Shown here one piece after another: positions 1 through 8,745 of a stretch of 64,000 nucleotides of DNA. Below the pieces are notes generated by a model. The model did no database searches and was not told the origin of the DNA. It saw nothing but the letters and a program-made list of their open reading frames with translations. The translations under genes and the position numbers were made by a program. Each line of letters begins with the position of its first letter. Within the stretch, counting starts at the first letter, position 1. The stretch is from NCBI RefSeq assembly GCF_900148515.1, contig NZ_FRXN01000003.1, positions 600,757-664,756 on the forward strand, given 5' to 3'. Origin of the DNA: Algoriphagus zhangzhouensis. Lineage in GTDB: Bacteria; Bacteroidota; Bacteroidia; Cytophagales; Cyclobacteriaceae.

Positions 1-1000
1 CCAGATAATTCAAGGTCCATTGAGAATGAGGCCATTTCAAACCTCCTCTCAATCCAACAGCTGCTGAAGTTTCGCCAGGAAGGATGTAAGCGTACTCTGG
101 ATTTGAATTACCGCCATCCTTGATAGCAGATTCATACAATCCTTGAACTCCCCAAACCAAATCGGCACTTGATCCGGTTTCATATTTCCCTTCAGCTTGT
201 AATAAACTAATGGCAAACACTCCTTCAGAGAGATAAGTCCATGACTTGGCTTTCCAGTTGTGTTCATTCCATTCAGCTCCTATAACTCCAACACCATTTG
301 TATGAATATGGTGCTTATAACTCTCCTCACCTCCTTCTGGGTTCCTGCCAGTTGCATAAAACCCGAAGGATTCCTTGATCGGAAGCCATTCCAAAGAGCC
401 TCTAGAAATCACATGTGTAAACCAGGCACTTTTCAAGCTTAATTTCTCATGATTCCAGCTGAAGGAAGCTCCGCTAAATAAATTGGGTCTCATTCGATTG
501 TCTGAAGCATTTAGCAAAGGGCTTTCGAAATGATGCCTTCCTAGCCATGCAGATACTTCAGGTGTTTCGTATGAAATGTAAAACTCCTCCAACCGATCCA
601 TGTCCTTATGATTATCTGGATGATGAACGTCATAAAGCAAGATCTCATAGCGATTAGGCATTCCTGTGATTGGGTCTAGAGAAGTAACATTGTTTTCATA
701 ATGTCTGAAAACAAAGAATCCGCTAAATCCAAGTCCAAATCCTTTCCATCGTGGTGAGAAGTATCCAAGGCCAGCACCAGTACCCCAGGTGGAATAATCA
801 GTCAAAGCTCCTTGATTTACCGTTCCCATGAAGAAAGTCCTCAGATGAAATTCGAAGGTTCCACTTTTCAAAACTTTCCCAAACAACTTTTTATCTGGGT
901 CAATCGCTTCTGACTCTACCTCATGGTGCTGGGCAATGATAGGGGTGGTGCACCAGAAGAGGAGAATCAGTACTGCAAATTTCGCTTGTATCTTTCGCAT
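1..1000 (-). CDS. OprD-like outer membrane porin (C-terminus off window)
   Basis: Open reading frame that starts at an ATG read leftward from position 1000 and stays open to the window edge (333 codons seen). It begins with a signal peptide (MRKIQAKFAVLILLF, then a likely cleavage after IIAQ). The mature part is rich in alternating aromatic and small residues. It carries an OprD-like stretch, with a GRHHFESPLLNASDNRMRPN segment resembling the conserved strand/loop of Pseudomonas OprD porins. The role inferred is passive uptake of small substrates through the outer membrane. Family assignment is by motif memory only. A strong hairpin terminator sits just upstream at 1041-1068 and ends the preceding cstB-like transcript, so this gene should have its own promoter. 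Confidence 0.7.
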   Translation of the reverse strand, partial: MRKIQAKFAVLILLFWCTTPIIAQHHEVESEAIDPDKKLFGKVLKSGTFEFHLRTFFMGTVNQGALTDYSTWGTGAGLGYFSPRWKGFGLGFSGFFVFRHYENNVTSLDPITGMPNRYEILLYDVHHPDNHKDMDRLEEFYISYETPEVSAWLGRHHFESPLLNASDNRMRPNLFSGASFSWNHEKLSLKSAWFTHVISRGSLEWLPIKESFGFYATGRNPEGGEESYKHHIHTNGVGVIGAEWNEHNWKAKSWTYLSEGVFAISLLQAEGKYETGSSADLVWGVQGLYESAIKDGGNSNPEYAYILPGETSAAVGLRGGLKWPHSQWTLNYL

Positions 1001-1040
1001 TACCTTGTGACTTTAATCACATGGAAAATCCACTAACTAA

Positions 1041-1068
1041 AAATGGCAAGCCCGAAGGCTCGCCATTT
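1041..1068 (-). terminator. Rho-independent terminator after the cstB-like gene
   Basis: Read on the minus strand this is a 12-bp stem (AAATGGCGAGCC paired with GGCTTGCCATTT, one G-U pair) closed by a UUCG tetraloop and followed by a short T-rich run. It lies about 30 nt past the stop of the persulfide dioxygenase gene. The + strand also has T-rich sequence after the stem, but no gene ends there. Confidence 0.8.
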
Positions 1069-1098
1069 CATTTTTAAGCAGCTTTTCTCTATGTCAAA

Positions 1099-2520
1099 TC
1101 AGAGCAATGTAGTAGGACAAACGTAATCTGTCACTTTAAACTTACCTGATTCCTTGATGGATTTGAATCCACCAGCAACGTCAATTAAGTTATCGTATCC
1201 TCTCGCTCTCAAGATAGAGTTGAAGATCATAGAACGATATCCACCTGCACAATGCACATAGTATGTTTTGTCTTTATCAACTTTTAGCATACTGTCATTG
1301 ATGTAGTCAAGCGGTGCATTTTCTGCATCCACTACATGCTCAGACAAATACTCTGAATTCTTTCTTACATCCAAGATATGGGCTTCTGGATCATTAGCTT
1401 GAATCTTAGCAAGCTCATCTACAGAGATTGAAGTAATGGAATCCACTTCGCTTCCAGACTCTTTCCAAGATTTGAAACCACCTTTGATATAACCCAAAGC
1501 ATAATCGTATCCAACTCTAGCCAATCTGGTGATCACTTCTTCTTCTCTTCCTTCTTCGGCTACCACCAAAATCTCTTGCTTCACATCTGGAATCATCGCT
1601 CCTACCCATACTGCAAAGGATCCATCGATACCGATATTGATTGAATTAGGGATAAATCCTTTAGCGAATGTCTGAGGATCACGTGTATCCAAAATCATCG
1701 CACCAGTTTCATTGGCAACAGCTTCAAATTCTGCTGGTGTCAATGGCTTCACGCCTCTTTCCAATACTTCGTCAATGCTATCATATCCTTGGATATTCAT
1801 CATTACATTTTGAGGGAAATATGCTGGAGGAGGAGTCAATCCTGTCAATACTTCTTTGATAAACTCTTCTTTGGTCATATCCTGAAGAGCGTAATTAGTT
1901 TTCTTCTGATTACCCAAGGTATCTGAAGTCTCTTTACTCATGTTTTTACCACAAGCAGATCCTGCACCGTGTGCTGGGTAAACGATCAAATCATCTGGAA
2001 GAGGCATCAATTTATTTCTCAATGAATCATAAAGATGACCCGCCAATTTTTCCTGAGTCAAGTCTTTTACCACTTTCTGAGCCAAATCAGGTCTTCCAAC
2101 ATCACCGATGAACAAGGTATCTCCTGTGAAAATAGCTTCAGCTTTTCCTTCTTCATTGTATAACAAATAACAAGCTGATTCCATCGTATGTCCTGGAGTG
2201 TGAATCACTTTGATTTTAGCTCCACCGATTTGAAACTCTTGGTTATCTTCTGCGATGATCGCATCAAATCCCATTGTCATTCCAGTAGGACCGTAAACGA
2301 TCTTAGCTCCTGTCTTTGCAGCCAAGTCTTTGTGTCCTGAAACGAAGTCAGCATGGAAGTGCGTTTCAAACACATATTTGATTTTCGCATTTCTTCTCTC
2401 AGCTTTCTCGATATAAGGCTGTACTTCTCTCAAAGGGTCGATTACAGCAGCCTCGCCATTAGACTCAATGTAATAAGCTCCCTGAGCAAGACATCCGGTA
2501 TAGATTTGTTCGATTTTCAT
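1099..2520 (-). CDS. CstB-like persulfide dioxygenase with two rhodanese domains
   Basis: 473 aa. The N-terminal metallo-beta-lactamase fold (about 1-250) has the ETHE1/CstB-type signature THFHADF, with H54, H111 and D134 as likely Fe(II) ligands by analogy with Staphylococcus CstB. Two rhodanese-like domains follow (about 265-355 and 375-465). The second keeps a catalytic Cys near residue 424 in VHCAGGYRS. The first has VVAEEGREE where the Cys loop should be, so it is a pseudo-rhodanese, the same layout as CstB. Such enzymes oxidise persulfides to sulfite or thiosulfate in the cytoplasm during sulfide detoxification. A good TTTG-N18-TAATTTTG promoter lies upstream, and the thioredoxin gene next to it is a plausible reductant partner. 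A generic MBL-rhodanese hydrolase label would be the fallback. Confidence 0.85.
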   Translation of the reverse strand: MKIEQIYTGCLAQGAYYIESNGEAAVIDPLREVQPYIEKAERRNAKIKYVFETHFHADFVSGHKDLAAKTGAKIVYGPTGMTMGFDAIIAEDNQEFQIGGAKIKVIHTPGHTMESACYLLYNEEGKAEAIFTGDTLFIGDVGRPDLAQKVVKDLTQEKLAGHLYDSLRNKLMPLPDDLIVYPAHGAGSACGKNMSKETSDTLGNQKKTNYALQDMTKEEFIKEVLTGLTPPPAYFPQNVMMNIQGYDSIDEVLERGVKPLTPAEFEAVANETGAMILDTRDPQTFAKGFIPNSINIGIDGSFAVWVGAMIPDVKQEILVVAEEGREEEVITRLARVGYDYALGYIKGGFKSWKESGSEVDSITSISVDELAKIQANDPEAHILDVRKNSEYLSEHVVDAENAPLDYINDSMLKVDKDKTYYVHCAGGYRSMIFNSILRARGYDNLIDVAGGFKSIKESGKFKVTDYVCPTTLL

Positions 2521-2558
2521 ATGATTGCTTTATTAAATTTTTCGCTTTTAAACTTGAT

Positions 2559-2588
2559 CAAAATTAGGTTGATGACAGATGATCCAAA
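2559..2588 (-). promoter_or_regulatory. Bacteroidota-type promoter of the cstB-like gene
   Basis: On the minus strand, TTTG (2585-2588) is followed 18 nt later by TAATTTTG (2559-2566). This matches the Bacteroidota -33 TTTG / -7 TAnnTTTG consensus and would give a leader of about 35 nt before the ATG at 2520. It is the best complete promoter match found in the window. Confidence 0.65.
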
Positions 2589-2609
2589 ATGACTTTTGTC
2601 ACATTGGAA

Positions 2610-2930
2610 TCAAGCATTTGCTGTCAAATGAGATTCTAGGATTTTCACCAACTGATGAGCTGGCACAACTCCTGACTCTCTCCATAAGATTTTTCCATGT
2701 TGGAAAAGTATCAATGTAGGCACTCCTCTCACCTGAAAATTACTGGCAGCCAGCTGGTTTCTATCCACATCTACTTTTACAATCTTCACTTTACCACCCA
2801 AAGCTTTTGAAGTTTCTTCTAGAATCGGCTGCATCATCTTGCATGGACCGCACCAGGTAGCAAAAAAGTCTACCAAAACAGGTGTATCACCATTAATCAG
2901 CTCTTGAAATGTTTTTGGTTGCGTGCTCAT
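2610..2930 (-). CDS. trxA: Thioredoxin
   Basis: 106 aa, the usual length for a single-domain thioredoxin. It has the WCGPCK active site with Cys27 and Cys30, the preceding LVDFFATW strand, and the cis-proline region RGVPTLILF. There is no signal peptide, so it is a cytoplasmic disulfide reductase. It lies 89 nt upstream of the CstB-like gene on the same strand. Each gene has its own TAnnTTTG element, so they may be read together or separately. A role in recycling persulfide or disulfide on the sulfur enzymes is inferred from position only. Confidence 0.92.
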   Translation of the reverse strand: MSTQPKTFQELINGDTPVLVDFFATWCGPCKMMQPILEETSKALGGKVKIVKVDVDRNQLAASNFQVRGVPTLILFQHGKILWRESGVVPAHQLVKILESHLTANA

Positions 2931-2954
2931 ATACTCAGAATTTTAATTTCTAAA

Positions 2955-2962
2955 CAAAGATA
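2955..2962 (-). promoter_or_regulatory. -7 element of trxA
   Basis: TATCTTTG on the minus strand, an exact TAnnTTTG match, 24 nt before the trxA ATG. No clear TTTG was found at -33. Confidence 0.5.
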
Positions 2963-3060
2963 GAACCACTGGTCCTAATATGTCAGTAATAATTATCACA
3001 GGACTAGAACAGAGGGCAGTTTTAAAAAGTGCTAAAAAACCCAGACTTGGGAATAAATTT

Positions 3061-3070
3061 TATATTTTCG
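3061..3070 (+). promoter_or_regulatory. Possible -7 element of the DUF2723 gene
   Basis: TATATTTTCG is a near match to TAnnTTTG and lies 22 nt before the ATG at 3092. It supports choosing that start over the in-frame GTG at 3029, which would lie upstream of the promoter. Confidence 0.35.
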
Positions 3071-3091
3071 TCCGTCAAAACTACCTCATTA

Positions 3092-6079
3092 ATGCTCAAA
3101 TTCAAGCAAATCAACAATATCACCGGCTGGGTGGTATTTGTAGTAGCTACTTTGGTTTATATATTGACCGTCGAACAAACGGCGAGTTTTTGGGATCCAG
3201 GAGAATTTATTGCCGTTGCCTATAAGCTTCAAGTCCCTCACCCTCCAGGAGCACCATTCATGCTTTTGGTTTATCGTATGTTTAGCTTCCTTGCTTTTGG
3301 TGATCCGCTACAGGTAGCCTATTGGATGAATGTGGGAAGTGCCTTGTTTTCAGGCTTCACTATTCTATTCCTATTCTGGTCTATCACCCTTTTTGGGAGA
3401 AAACTATTCGCCATTGAAGAAGGAAATGAGACGAAAGGTCAGACCATTAGCCTTATTGGTGCTGGTATCGTTGGTTCATTTATTTATGCATTCTCTGATA
3501 GCTTTTGGTACTCTGCAGTGGAATCAGAGGTTTACGCCATGTCATCTTTCTTTACAGCTATCGTAATCTGGGCGGTATTGAAATGGGATGTGATCAAGGA
3601 CCCAAGAGAGGAAAACAAGTGGATGATTTTCATCGCTTATTTGGTTGGACTTTCTATCGGTGTCCACTTGCTCAACTTGGTCACATTACCTGCATTGGCA
3701 TTGATCTACTATTTCAAAAAGTATGAAAAGCCAAACTTAAAAGGCGCACTAATCGCCATGTTTTTTGGTGGAGTAGCATTGATCATCATCAACAATATTA
3801 TTATTCCTGGCTTACCGAGTATGGCAGGTTCCACGGAGATTTTCTTTGTAAACAGCCTTGGACTTCCTTTTGGATCAGGAATCATCTTCTTTATTATCCT
3901 GTTCTTTGCAGCCTTGTTTTATGCCTACCGCTATTCCAGAAAAAGGGAAATGGCAGGTCTGAACACTATTCTTCTTTCTTTGATTTTCATCTTAATCGGA
4001 TATAGCTCTTATGCTTTAATAGTCATCCGTGCGAACCAAGATCCTGTGATCAATGAAAATGCTCCAAAGGATATCATCTCTTATGTCTCCTATTTGAAAA
4101 GAGAGCAGTATGGGTATAGACCATTATTGCATGGGCAATATTTTACTGCAGAGCTCATTGATCAGGAAGAAGGCGCTCCTGTCTATAGAAAAGGAAAAGA
4201 CAAGTATGAGATTGCGGATTATGAGTTGAAAAACACTTACAATCCAGAGAAAACCACCATCCTTCCAAGAATCTATTCAACTCAGGAAAATCATAAAAGA
4301 ATTTACCGTGAGAAACTAGGGTTGAGAGAAGGCCAACAACCTACTTTTGGTGACAATATCTATTTCATGTTGAGCCATCAATTGGGACACATGTATTGGA
4401 GATATTTTATGTGGAACTTCTCTGGACGAGAAAGTGACTTCTCTGATGCTCCTTGGATGGGAATCACGGATGCATTCTCCGACAAATACCCCGATTATAT
4501 TTTAGAAAATAAAGGACATAACAATTACCTGATGCTTCCTTTGATTTTGGGAATTATCGGTTTGTTCTTCCAAGCCAAAGCTGATCCAAAGTCCTTCTAT
4601 GTGAATTTGATGCTCTTCTTGATGATGGGTGTGGTTTTGGTATTGTACCTGAACTCTCCACCTGTCGAGCCAAGAGAACGAGATTATATCTATGTGGGTA
4701 GTTTCTATGCCTTTGCCATTTGGGCAGGTATGGGAGTTTTGGCTTTGGCACATATGCTTGGCAAAGCCACCAAAAACCTTGCGACTGCAGGTATCGCCGC
4801 AACCTTGATCACTTTGCCTATTGCAGGATTAATGGGAGCTCAAAACTGGAATGACCACGATAGACAGGGACGCTATTTCTCTGTTGATTCTGCTAGAAAC
4901 TTCCTGGCCTCCTGTGCTCCGAATGCCATTTTATTTACCGGCGGAGACAACGACACCTTCCCACTTTGGTATGTGCAGGAAGTAGAAGGATTCCGTACGG
5001 ATGTTCGGGTGATCGTTTTGAGTTATTTCGATACGGATTGGTATGTAGAGCAAATGACTCATCCTGTCAATGAATCTGAAGCCCTTCCTTTCTCTCTTTC
5101 TGAGGACAAGTTCCAAAAAGGAACCAATGACGTCATCTTTGTCATGGAAAGAGAAGGTCTAAATGCCATCTCAGCTAAAGAATATCTAAAGCTTTTGAAC
5201 TCAGGGTCTGATCTATTGAAGATGCAGACCGGAGGTAAAAGTCAGTTGAATATGGTTCCTTCTCGAAACTTGATCATGGAAGTGGATAGTGCTGCTGTTT
5301 TCAATCAGGATATTATCCCTGAAGAATTTGCACCATTATTTACTCCTCAAATCAATCTTCAAGTAAAAGGAAGCTATCTCACCAAAGGTAATTTGATGTT
5401 GGTAGATTTGATTGTGAACAACAATTGGGAAAGACCAATCTATTTCAATAATACATCTCTAGCTACAATTGGAATCAATCTAGAAGATCATGTAGTAATG
5501 GAAGGCTTGACTTATCGACTTCTACCTGTTAGAAAGCCTAACTATGTGAGAGAAGAATTGGTAAATGCAGAATTGGCTTACGAAAACTACATGACCAAGT
5601 TTGCATTCAGAGGGATGGATGATCCGAATGCTTATTTGGATGAAGAGTATCGCCGATTTGCTTCCAACCATCGAAGTGCTATCAACAACATTGCAATAGC
5701 ACTTCTGGATGAGGACAAAATGGAAAAAGCAGCTACCATTCTGAATTACGGATTGGAAGTGATGCCGAATGATGCGATTCCTTATGATCTATCGAGCGGT
5801 CAATCCGTACCATTGTTCTTCGAAGTTGGAGAAGAAGAAAAAGCGCTTGACATCATCGATGTGATTTCTAAAAAATCCTTGGACATGATTGAATTCTACA
5901 CCAAGGAAAATAGGGATTACGATCGTGAGATGATGATTTCTATTGAGATGATCAAATATTTTATTCCGCTTTTGGAAGAAAGAGGGTATCAAGAAAAAGC
6001 ACAGGAACTCAAACTGAGACTAGAATCCTTGATCGGCCAAGAAAGTCAATCACCGGGAGTTTTAGACAGAAGAGATTAA
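3092..6079 (+). CDS. DUF2723 multi-spanning membrane protein, candidate GT-C glycosyltransferase
   Basis: About 995 aa from the ATG at 3092, giving the N-terminus MLKFKQINNITGW. An upstream GTG at 3029 is less likely. The N-terminal ~580 residues contain many hydrophobic helices. The first outside loop carries FWDPGEFIAVAYKLQ, an acidic motif of the kind used by GT-C glycosyltransferases. The C-terminal ~400 residues are mostly soluble, with a GGDNDTFPLWYVQE block and helical TPR-like sequence near the end. DUF2723 is shared with eukaryotic TMEM260, described as a protein O-mannosyltransferase, so a role in protein O-glycosylation at the inner membrane is a reasonable inference. It is transcribed alone and ends in a strong terminator at 6087-6114. 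Confidence 0.8.
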   Translation: MLKFKQINNITGWVVFVVATLVYILTVEQTASFWDPGEFIAVAYKLQVPHPPGAPFMLLVYRMFSFLAFGDPLQVAYWMNVGSALFSGFTILFLFWSITLFGRKLFAIEEGNETKGQTISLIGAGIVGSFIYAFSDSFWYSAVESEVYAMSSFFTAIVIWAVLKWDVIKDPREENKWMIFIAYLVGLSIGVHLLNLVTLPALALIYYFKKYEKPNLKGALIAMFFGGVALIIINNIIIPGLPSMAGSTEIFFVNSLGLPFGSGIIFFIILFFAALFYAYRYSRKREMAGLNTILLSLIFILIGYSSYALIVIRANQDPVINENAPKDIISYVSYLKREQYGYRPLLHGQYFTAELIDQEEGAPVYRKGKDKYEIADYELKNTYNPEKTTILPRIYSTQENHKRIYREKLGLREGQQPTFGDNIYFMLSHQLGHMYWRYFMWNFSGRESDFSDAPWMGITDAFSDKYPDYILENKGHNNYLMLPLILGIIGLFFQAKADPKSFYVNLMLFLMMGVVLVLYLNSPPVEPRERDYIYVGSFYAFAIWAGMGVLALAHMLGKATKNLATAGIAATLITLPIAGLMGAQNWNDHDRQGRYFSVDSARNFLASCAPNAILFTGGDNDTFPLWYVQEVEGFRTDVRVIVLSYFDTDWYVEQMTHPVNESEALPFSLSEDKFQKGTNDVIFVMEREGLNAISAKEYLKLLNSGSDLLKMQTGGKSQLNMVPSRNLIMEVDSAAVFNQDIIPEEFAPLFTPQINLQVKGSYLTKGNLMLVDLIVNNNWERPIYFNNTSLATIGINLEDHVVMEGLTYRLLPVRKPNYVREELVNAELAYENYMTKFAFRGMDDPNAYLDEEYRRFASNHRSAINNIAIALLDEDKMEKAATILNYGLEVMPNDAIPYDLSSGQSVPLFFEVGEEEKALDIIDVISKKSLDMIEFYTKENRDYDREMMISIEMIKYFIPLLEERGYQEKAQELKLRLESLIGQESQSPGVLDRRD

Positions 6080-6086
6080 TAAAGAG

Positions 6087-6114
6087 AAAGTCAGGTTATC
6101 CTGACTTTTTTTTT
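6087..6114 (+). terminator. Rho-independent terminator after the DUF2723 gene
   Basis: 9-bp stem AAAGTCAGG / CCTGACTTT with a TTAT loop, followed by a run of nine T. It starts 8 nt after the stop codon. Confidence 0.9.
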
Positions 6115-6142
6115 GAACTTATAGTAGAAAACCAATGAACCC

Positions 6143-6670
6143 ATGAAAAAGCTACTACTTATAAGTTTATCACTGCTCTTATTTTCCTGCGGAAAGAAAA
6201 TCTCAAGTCCCCCAGTTCAAGAACTTATTTCCGAACAGCTTAAAAACTCCCATTCGAATTCTGAATGGTTCGTATCTTTCAATCAAGCTGTAAAAGGCTT
6301 GACAGTGGATCAAGCAAATTGGAAAGACAGTACAGAAAACCATTCTATATCACAGTTAGGTTCGCACTTATTATTTTGGAACAAACGGATTTTGAAAGCA
6401 TTCAAAAGAGAAAATGTTGAGGAGTTTGAAGGGGAAAACACGGAGACATTCTCCTTGCTTGATAGTCTTGCTTGGGAAAAGACCAAAGGAGATCTGGATC
6501 AAGTGATGATTGAATTGGAGGAAGCGGTTGCTAATGCCACCCCTGAGCAATTGGAGGGCTGGACATCTAGCCTAGCAAACGTTGCATCGCACAATGCATA
6601 TCATACAGGTCAAATCCTATATATCCGAAAAATGAAAGGTTGGTGGGATTCCACCCAAGGAGTTCAGTGA
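6143..6670 (+). CDS. DinB-fold lipoprotein
   Basis: 175 aa. The N-terminus MKKLLLISLSLLLFSCGKK is a lipoprotein signal with the lipidated Cys at residue 16. The rest matches the DinB/YfiT four-helix metal-binding fold: QLGSHLLFWNKRILKAF in the middle and ASHNAYHTGQILYIRK near the end supply the three His expected for the metal site. DinB-like proteins are usually cytoplasmic thiol-dependent transferases or of unknown function; an exported, lipid-anchored one is less usual. The gene sits after a terminator and converges on the methyltransferase gene, with 1 nt between the two coding ends. The substrate is unknown. Confidence 0.75.
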   Translation: MKKLLLISLSLLLFSCGKKISSPPVQELISEQLKNSHSNSEWFVSFNQAVKGLTVDQANWKDSTENHSISQLGSHLLFWNKRILKAFKRENVEEFEGENTETFSLLDSLAWEKTKGDLDQVMIELEEAVANATPEQLEGWTSSLANVASHNAYHTGQILYIRKMKGWWDSTQGVQ

Positions 6671-6671
6671 T

Positions 6672-7448
6672 TTACTTTTTCCAAAGAATATAAAACAAAT
6701 CCAAACCTTTTTTTGGATCCTCAACTAGAGGAAAATCTTCATGTGTAATCTGAGTTACAGAATCACCTTCTTGTTGATGAAGCTTGTTTCTATTCATTCG
6801 ATTTAGAATCTCATAAGGCATTCTCAGAATCCAATTAGGAAGTCGATGCTGCAAATCCAGGATATCAAATCGCATGATTTTTTGAACGGATTTTCTATTT
6901 GCCTCATGATAATCCCATACTTTTTGATTTCCTCCTACTCCTTTGGCCTCCACTTTATCGAAAATACCTGCACTCAAATCAATCAACTGTTGAGGGATAT
7001 ATTCTCGGATATGCCAAGGATTTCTAGAAAGAGTATGAGTATTATTTGGTGTAGAAATGATGGCTTTCCCTCCCGGTTTAAGCATCCGATAGATCTCTTC
7101 GAGAAAAAGTTTATCGTCTTGGATATGCTCGATTACTTGAAAACTTACTATCGTATCATAAGAATTGTCCTCAAAGCCTTCGAATGGTGGGATGACAGCT
7201 TGTCTAAATTCCACTCCAGGAAACTTTTCCTGAAGACTAGAAATCACTTCCCCGATTTTATCGATACCTATATAGCTATTCGCCAAAGGGAGCAAAGTTT
7301 CCACCCCTCTTCCTTCTCCGCATCCGATTTCCAACAAATCACCACTAATCCAAGGTTTAGCTGCAATGTATGCTTTTAATAGTCGTTGATGTATTGGATT
7401 ATCGCTTACCAACTTGTCAGAGGCGATTTCCGTTGTATAGGTAGCCAT
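6672..7448 (-). CDS. Class I SAM-dependent methyltransferase
   Basis: 258 aa. The SAM-binding motif I is DLLEIGCGEGRGVETLL (about residues 37-53), followed by an acidic IGIDK motif II and the YDTIVSFQVIEHI motif typical of Methyltransf_11/25 enzymes. A FKPGGKAIIS-like post-motif (MLKPGGKAII) follows. There is no signal peptide. The substrate cannot be told from sequence; similar proteins methylate small molecules, lipids or glycans. It is divergent from the GWxTD gene, and the two promoters abut at 7461-7476. Confidence 0.8.
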   Translation of the reverse strand: MATYTTEIASDKLVSDNPIHQRLLKAYIAAKPWISGDLLEIGCGEGRGVETLLPLANSYIGIDKIGEVISSLQEKFPGVEFRQAVIPPFEGFEDNSYDTIVSFQVIEHIQDDKLFLEEIYRMLKPGGKAIISTPNNTHTLSRNPWHIREYIPQQLIDLSAGIFDKVEAKGVGGNQKVWDYHEANRKSVQKIMRFDILDLQHRLPNWILRMPYEILNRMNRNKLHQQEGDSVTQITHEDFPLVEDPKKGLDLFYILWKK

Positions 7449-7460
7449 GTAAAATTTTAC

Positions 7461-7476
7461 TATTTTGGCAAAAGTA
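7461..7476. promoter_or_regulatory. Abutting divergent promoter elements (methyltransferase / GWxTD gene)
   Basis: On the minus strand TACTTTTG (7469-7476) is an exact TAnnTTTG match, 21 nt before the methyltransferase ATG. Directly beside it on the plus strand is TATTTTGG (7461-7468), a one-off match serving the GWxTD gene whose ATG is at 7510. The two elements touch, so one polymerase would probably exclude the other. Confidence 0.45.
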
Positions 7477-7509
7477 AGGTTAATTTTTAAAACCAGATAT
7501 GATCACCCA

Positions 7510-8745
7510 ATGAAGCTTAAACCAATTTACATTCTCCCACTTTTTCTTCTTGTCTTTTCATTCGCTTTTTCATCTTTTGCACAAAACACACTAAGCGATC
7601 TTAATCAGGCTTTAAGATATTCTAGGTATTCTAGAATTGCCTTGAAAGTCATACCTGTAAAGAAAGATAACAATACCTTCTTGGCTCAGATGGTCGTTGA
7701 GAAGATTGAAGAGGAACCTTCTGTAAATTCATACAGCTTTTCATATTCGGTTCTTTCAAGCTACAATGATGAAATAGACTCTGAAAACACCAATATTTTA
7801 ATAGAAAATGATCTGAAATATGACACAGATCGACATTGGGTTTTCGAAAAAGAAATAACAGTTCCCGCGGGTCAGGAAACCGCTATCTTACTATTTTCTG
7901 CGACAGACACGAGACAAGGGGACCCCTATTATTTCCAAGTGGATTTGAAAAGTCCATATGTATATGATCTACCTAGTTTTGGCGCATACTATGCCAATAG
8001 TGTCCCATTTGACCAGAATTATTTAACTGCTGGGGAGGCATTGCTATTTAAATCAACCCAAGGTCCTAATCTTCATAGTTTCTATTATCCAATTGACTTT
8101 GACGTACCTTACCCACCGATGGAAACCAAACCAGCCCCGGTACCCAAAGAAGTTGAAGTAAATGACGAAGGGGATTTTCTTGCCAACGTACCCAAAGACT
8201 TGGATCATTTGGGTTATTATTTCTTTCAGCAAGACACAGCCGCAAGTTCAGGTCTTTTGATCAAAACAACTCATGAGGCATTTCCCAAGGTGAAGGATTG
8301 GGATGAAATGGTACAGATGGTTACCTACATTTCCACAAGGAGAGAGCATGAAACTTTATTGATGGCCCAGGATAAAAAGAAAGCATTGGATCAGTATTGG
8401 ATCAATTTGACGAGGAATCCAGACACTGCTAAGGAGCTAATTCGTGAGTATTTTCGACAGGTAGAATTTGCCAACATCTTATTTACCGATTTCAAAGAAG
8501 GATGGAAAACCGACAAAGGAATGGTCTATATTGTGATGGGTCCACCTCAGGAAGTTAATTTTTATCAGGATCGAGAAATTTGGTCTTATGTAGGTATAGA
8601 TGAGAGTTCAAAAATTCGCTTTACCTTTGCACGGGTAAAAAACATACTCAACCCTCATTACTACACTCTAAATCGATCTCGTGCTTACCAGCCGATTTGG
8701 TTTAAAAATATATCCCAATGGAGAAGCGGAAGGATGGCTTTCTAA
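7510..8745 (+). CDS. GWxTD domain-containing protein
   Basis: 411 aa from the ATG at 7510. An in-frame TTG at 7465 falls inside the promoter element and was rejected. A signal peptide (MKLKPIYILPLFLLVFSFAF, cleavage after SFAQ) sends it to the periplasm. The middle is beta-rich. The C-terminal ~130 residues carry the family signature FKEGWKTDKGMVYIVMGPP with the GWxTD core, followed by an EIWSYVG block. GWxTD proteins are found almost only in Bacteroidota and relatives, and their function is not established. The gene overlaps rlmB by 28 nt, so the two are translationally linked. Confidence 0.85.
   Translation: MKLKPIYILPLFLLVFSFAFSSFAQNTLSDLNQALRYSRYSRIALKVIPVKKDNNTFLAQMVVEKIEEEPSVNSYSFSYSVLSSYNDEIDSENTNILIENDLKYDTDRHWVFEKEITVPAGQETAILLFSATDTRQGDPYYFQVDLKSPYVYDLPSFGAYYANSVPFDQNYLTAGEALLFKSTQGPNLHSFYYPIDFDVPYPPMETKPAPVPKEVEVNDEGDFLANVPKDLDHLGYYFFQQDTAASSGLLIKTTHEAFPKVKDWDEMVQMVTYISTRREHETLLMAQDKKKALDQYWINLTRNPDTAKELIREYFRQVEFANILFTDFKEGWKTDKGMVYIVMGPPQEVNFYQDREIWSYVGIDESSKIRFTFARVKNILNPHYYTLNRSRAYQPIWFKNISQWRSGRMAF

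Noticed and set aside
6846-7379. 177-codon frame opposite the methyltransferase
   Set aside because: The minus strand carries clear SAM-binding motifs; the plus frame has none.
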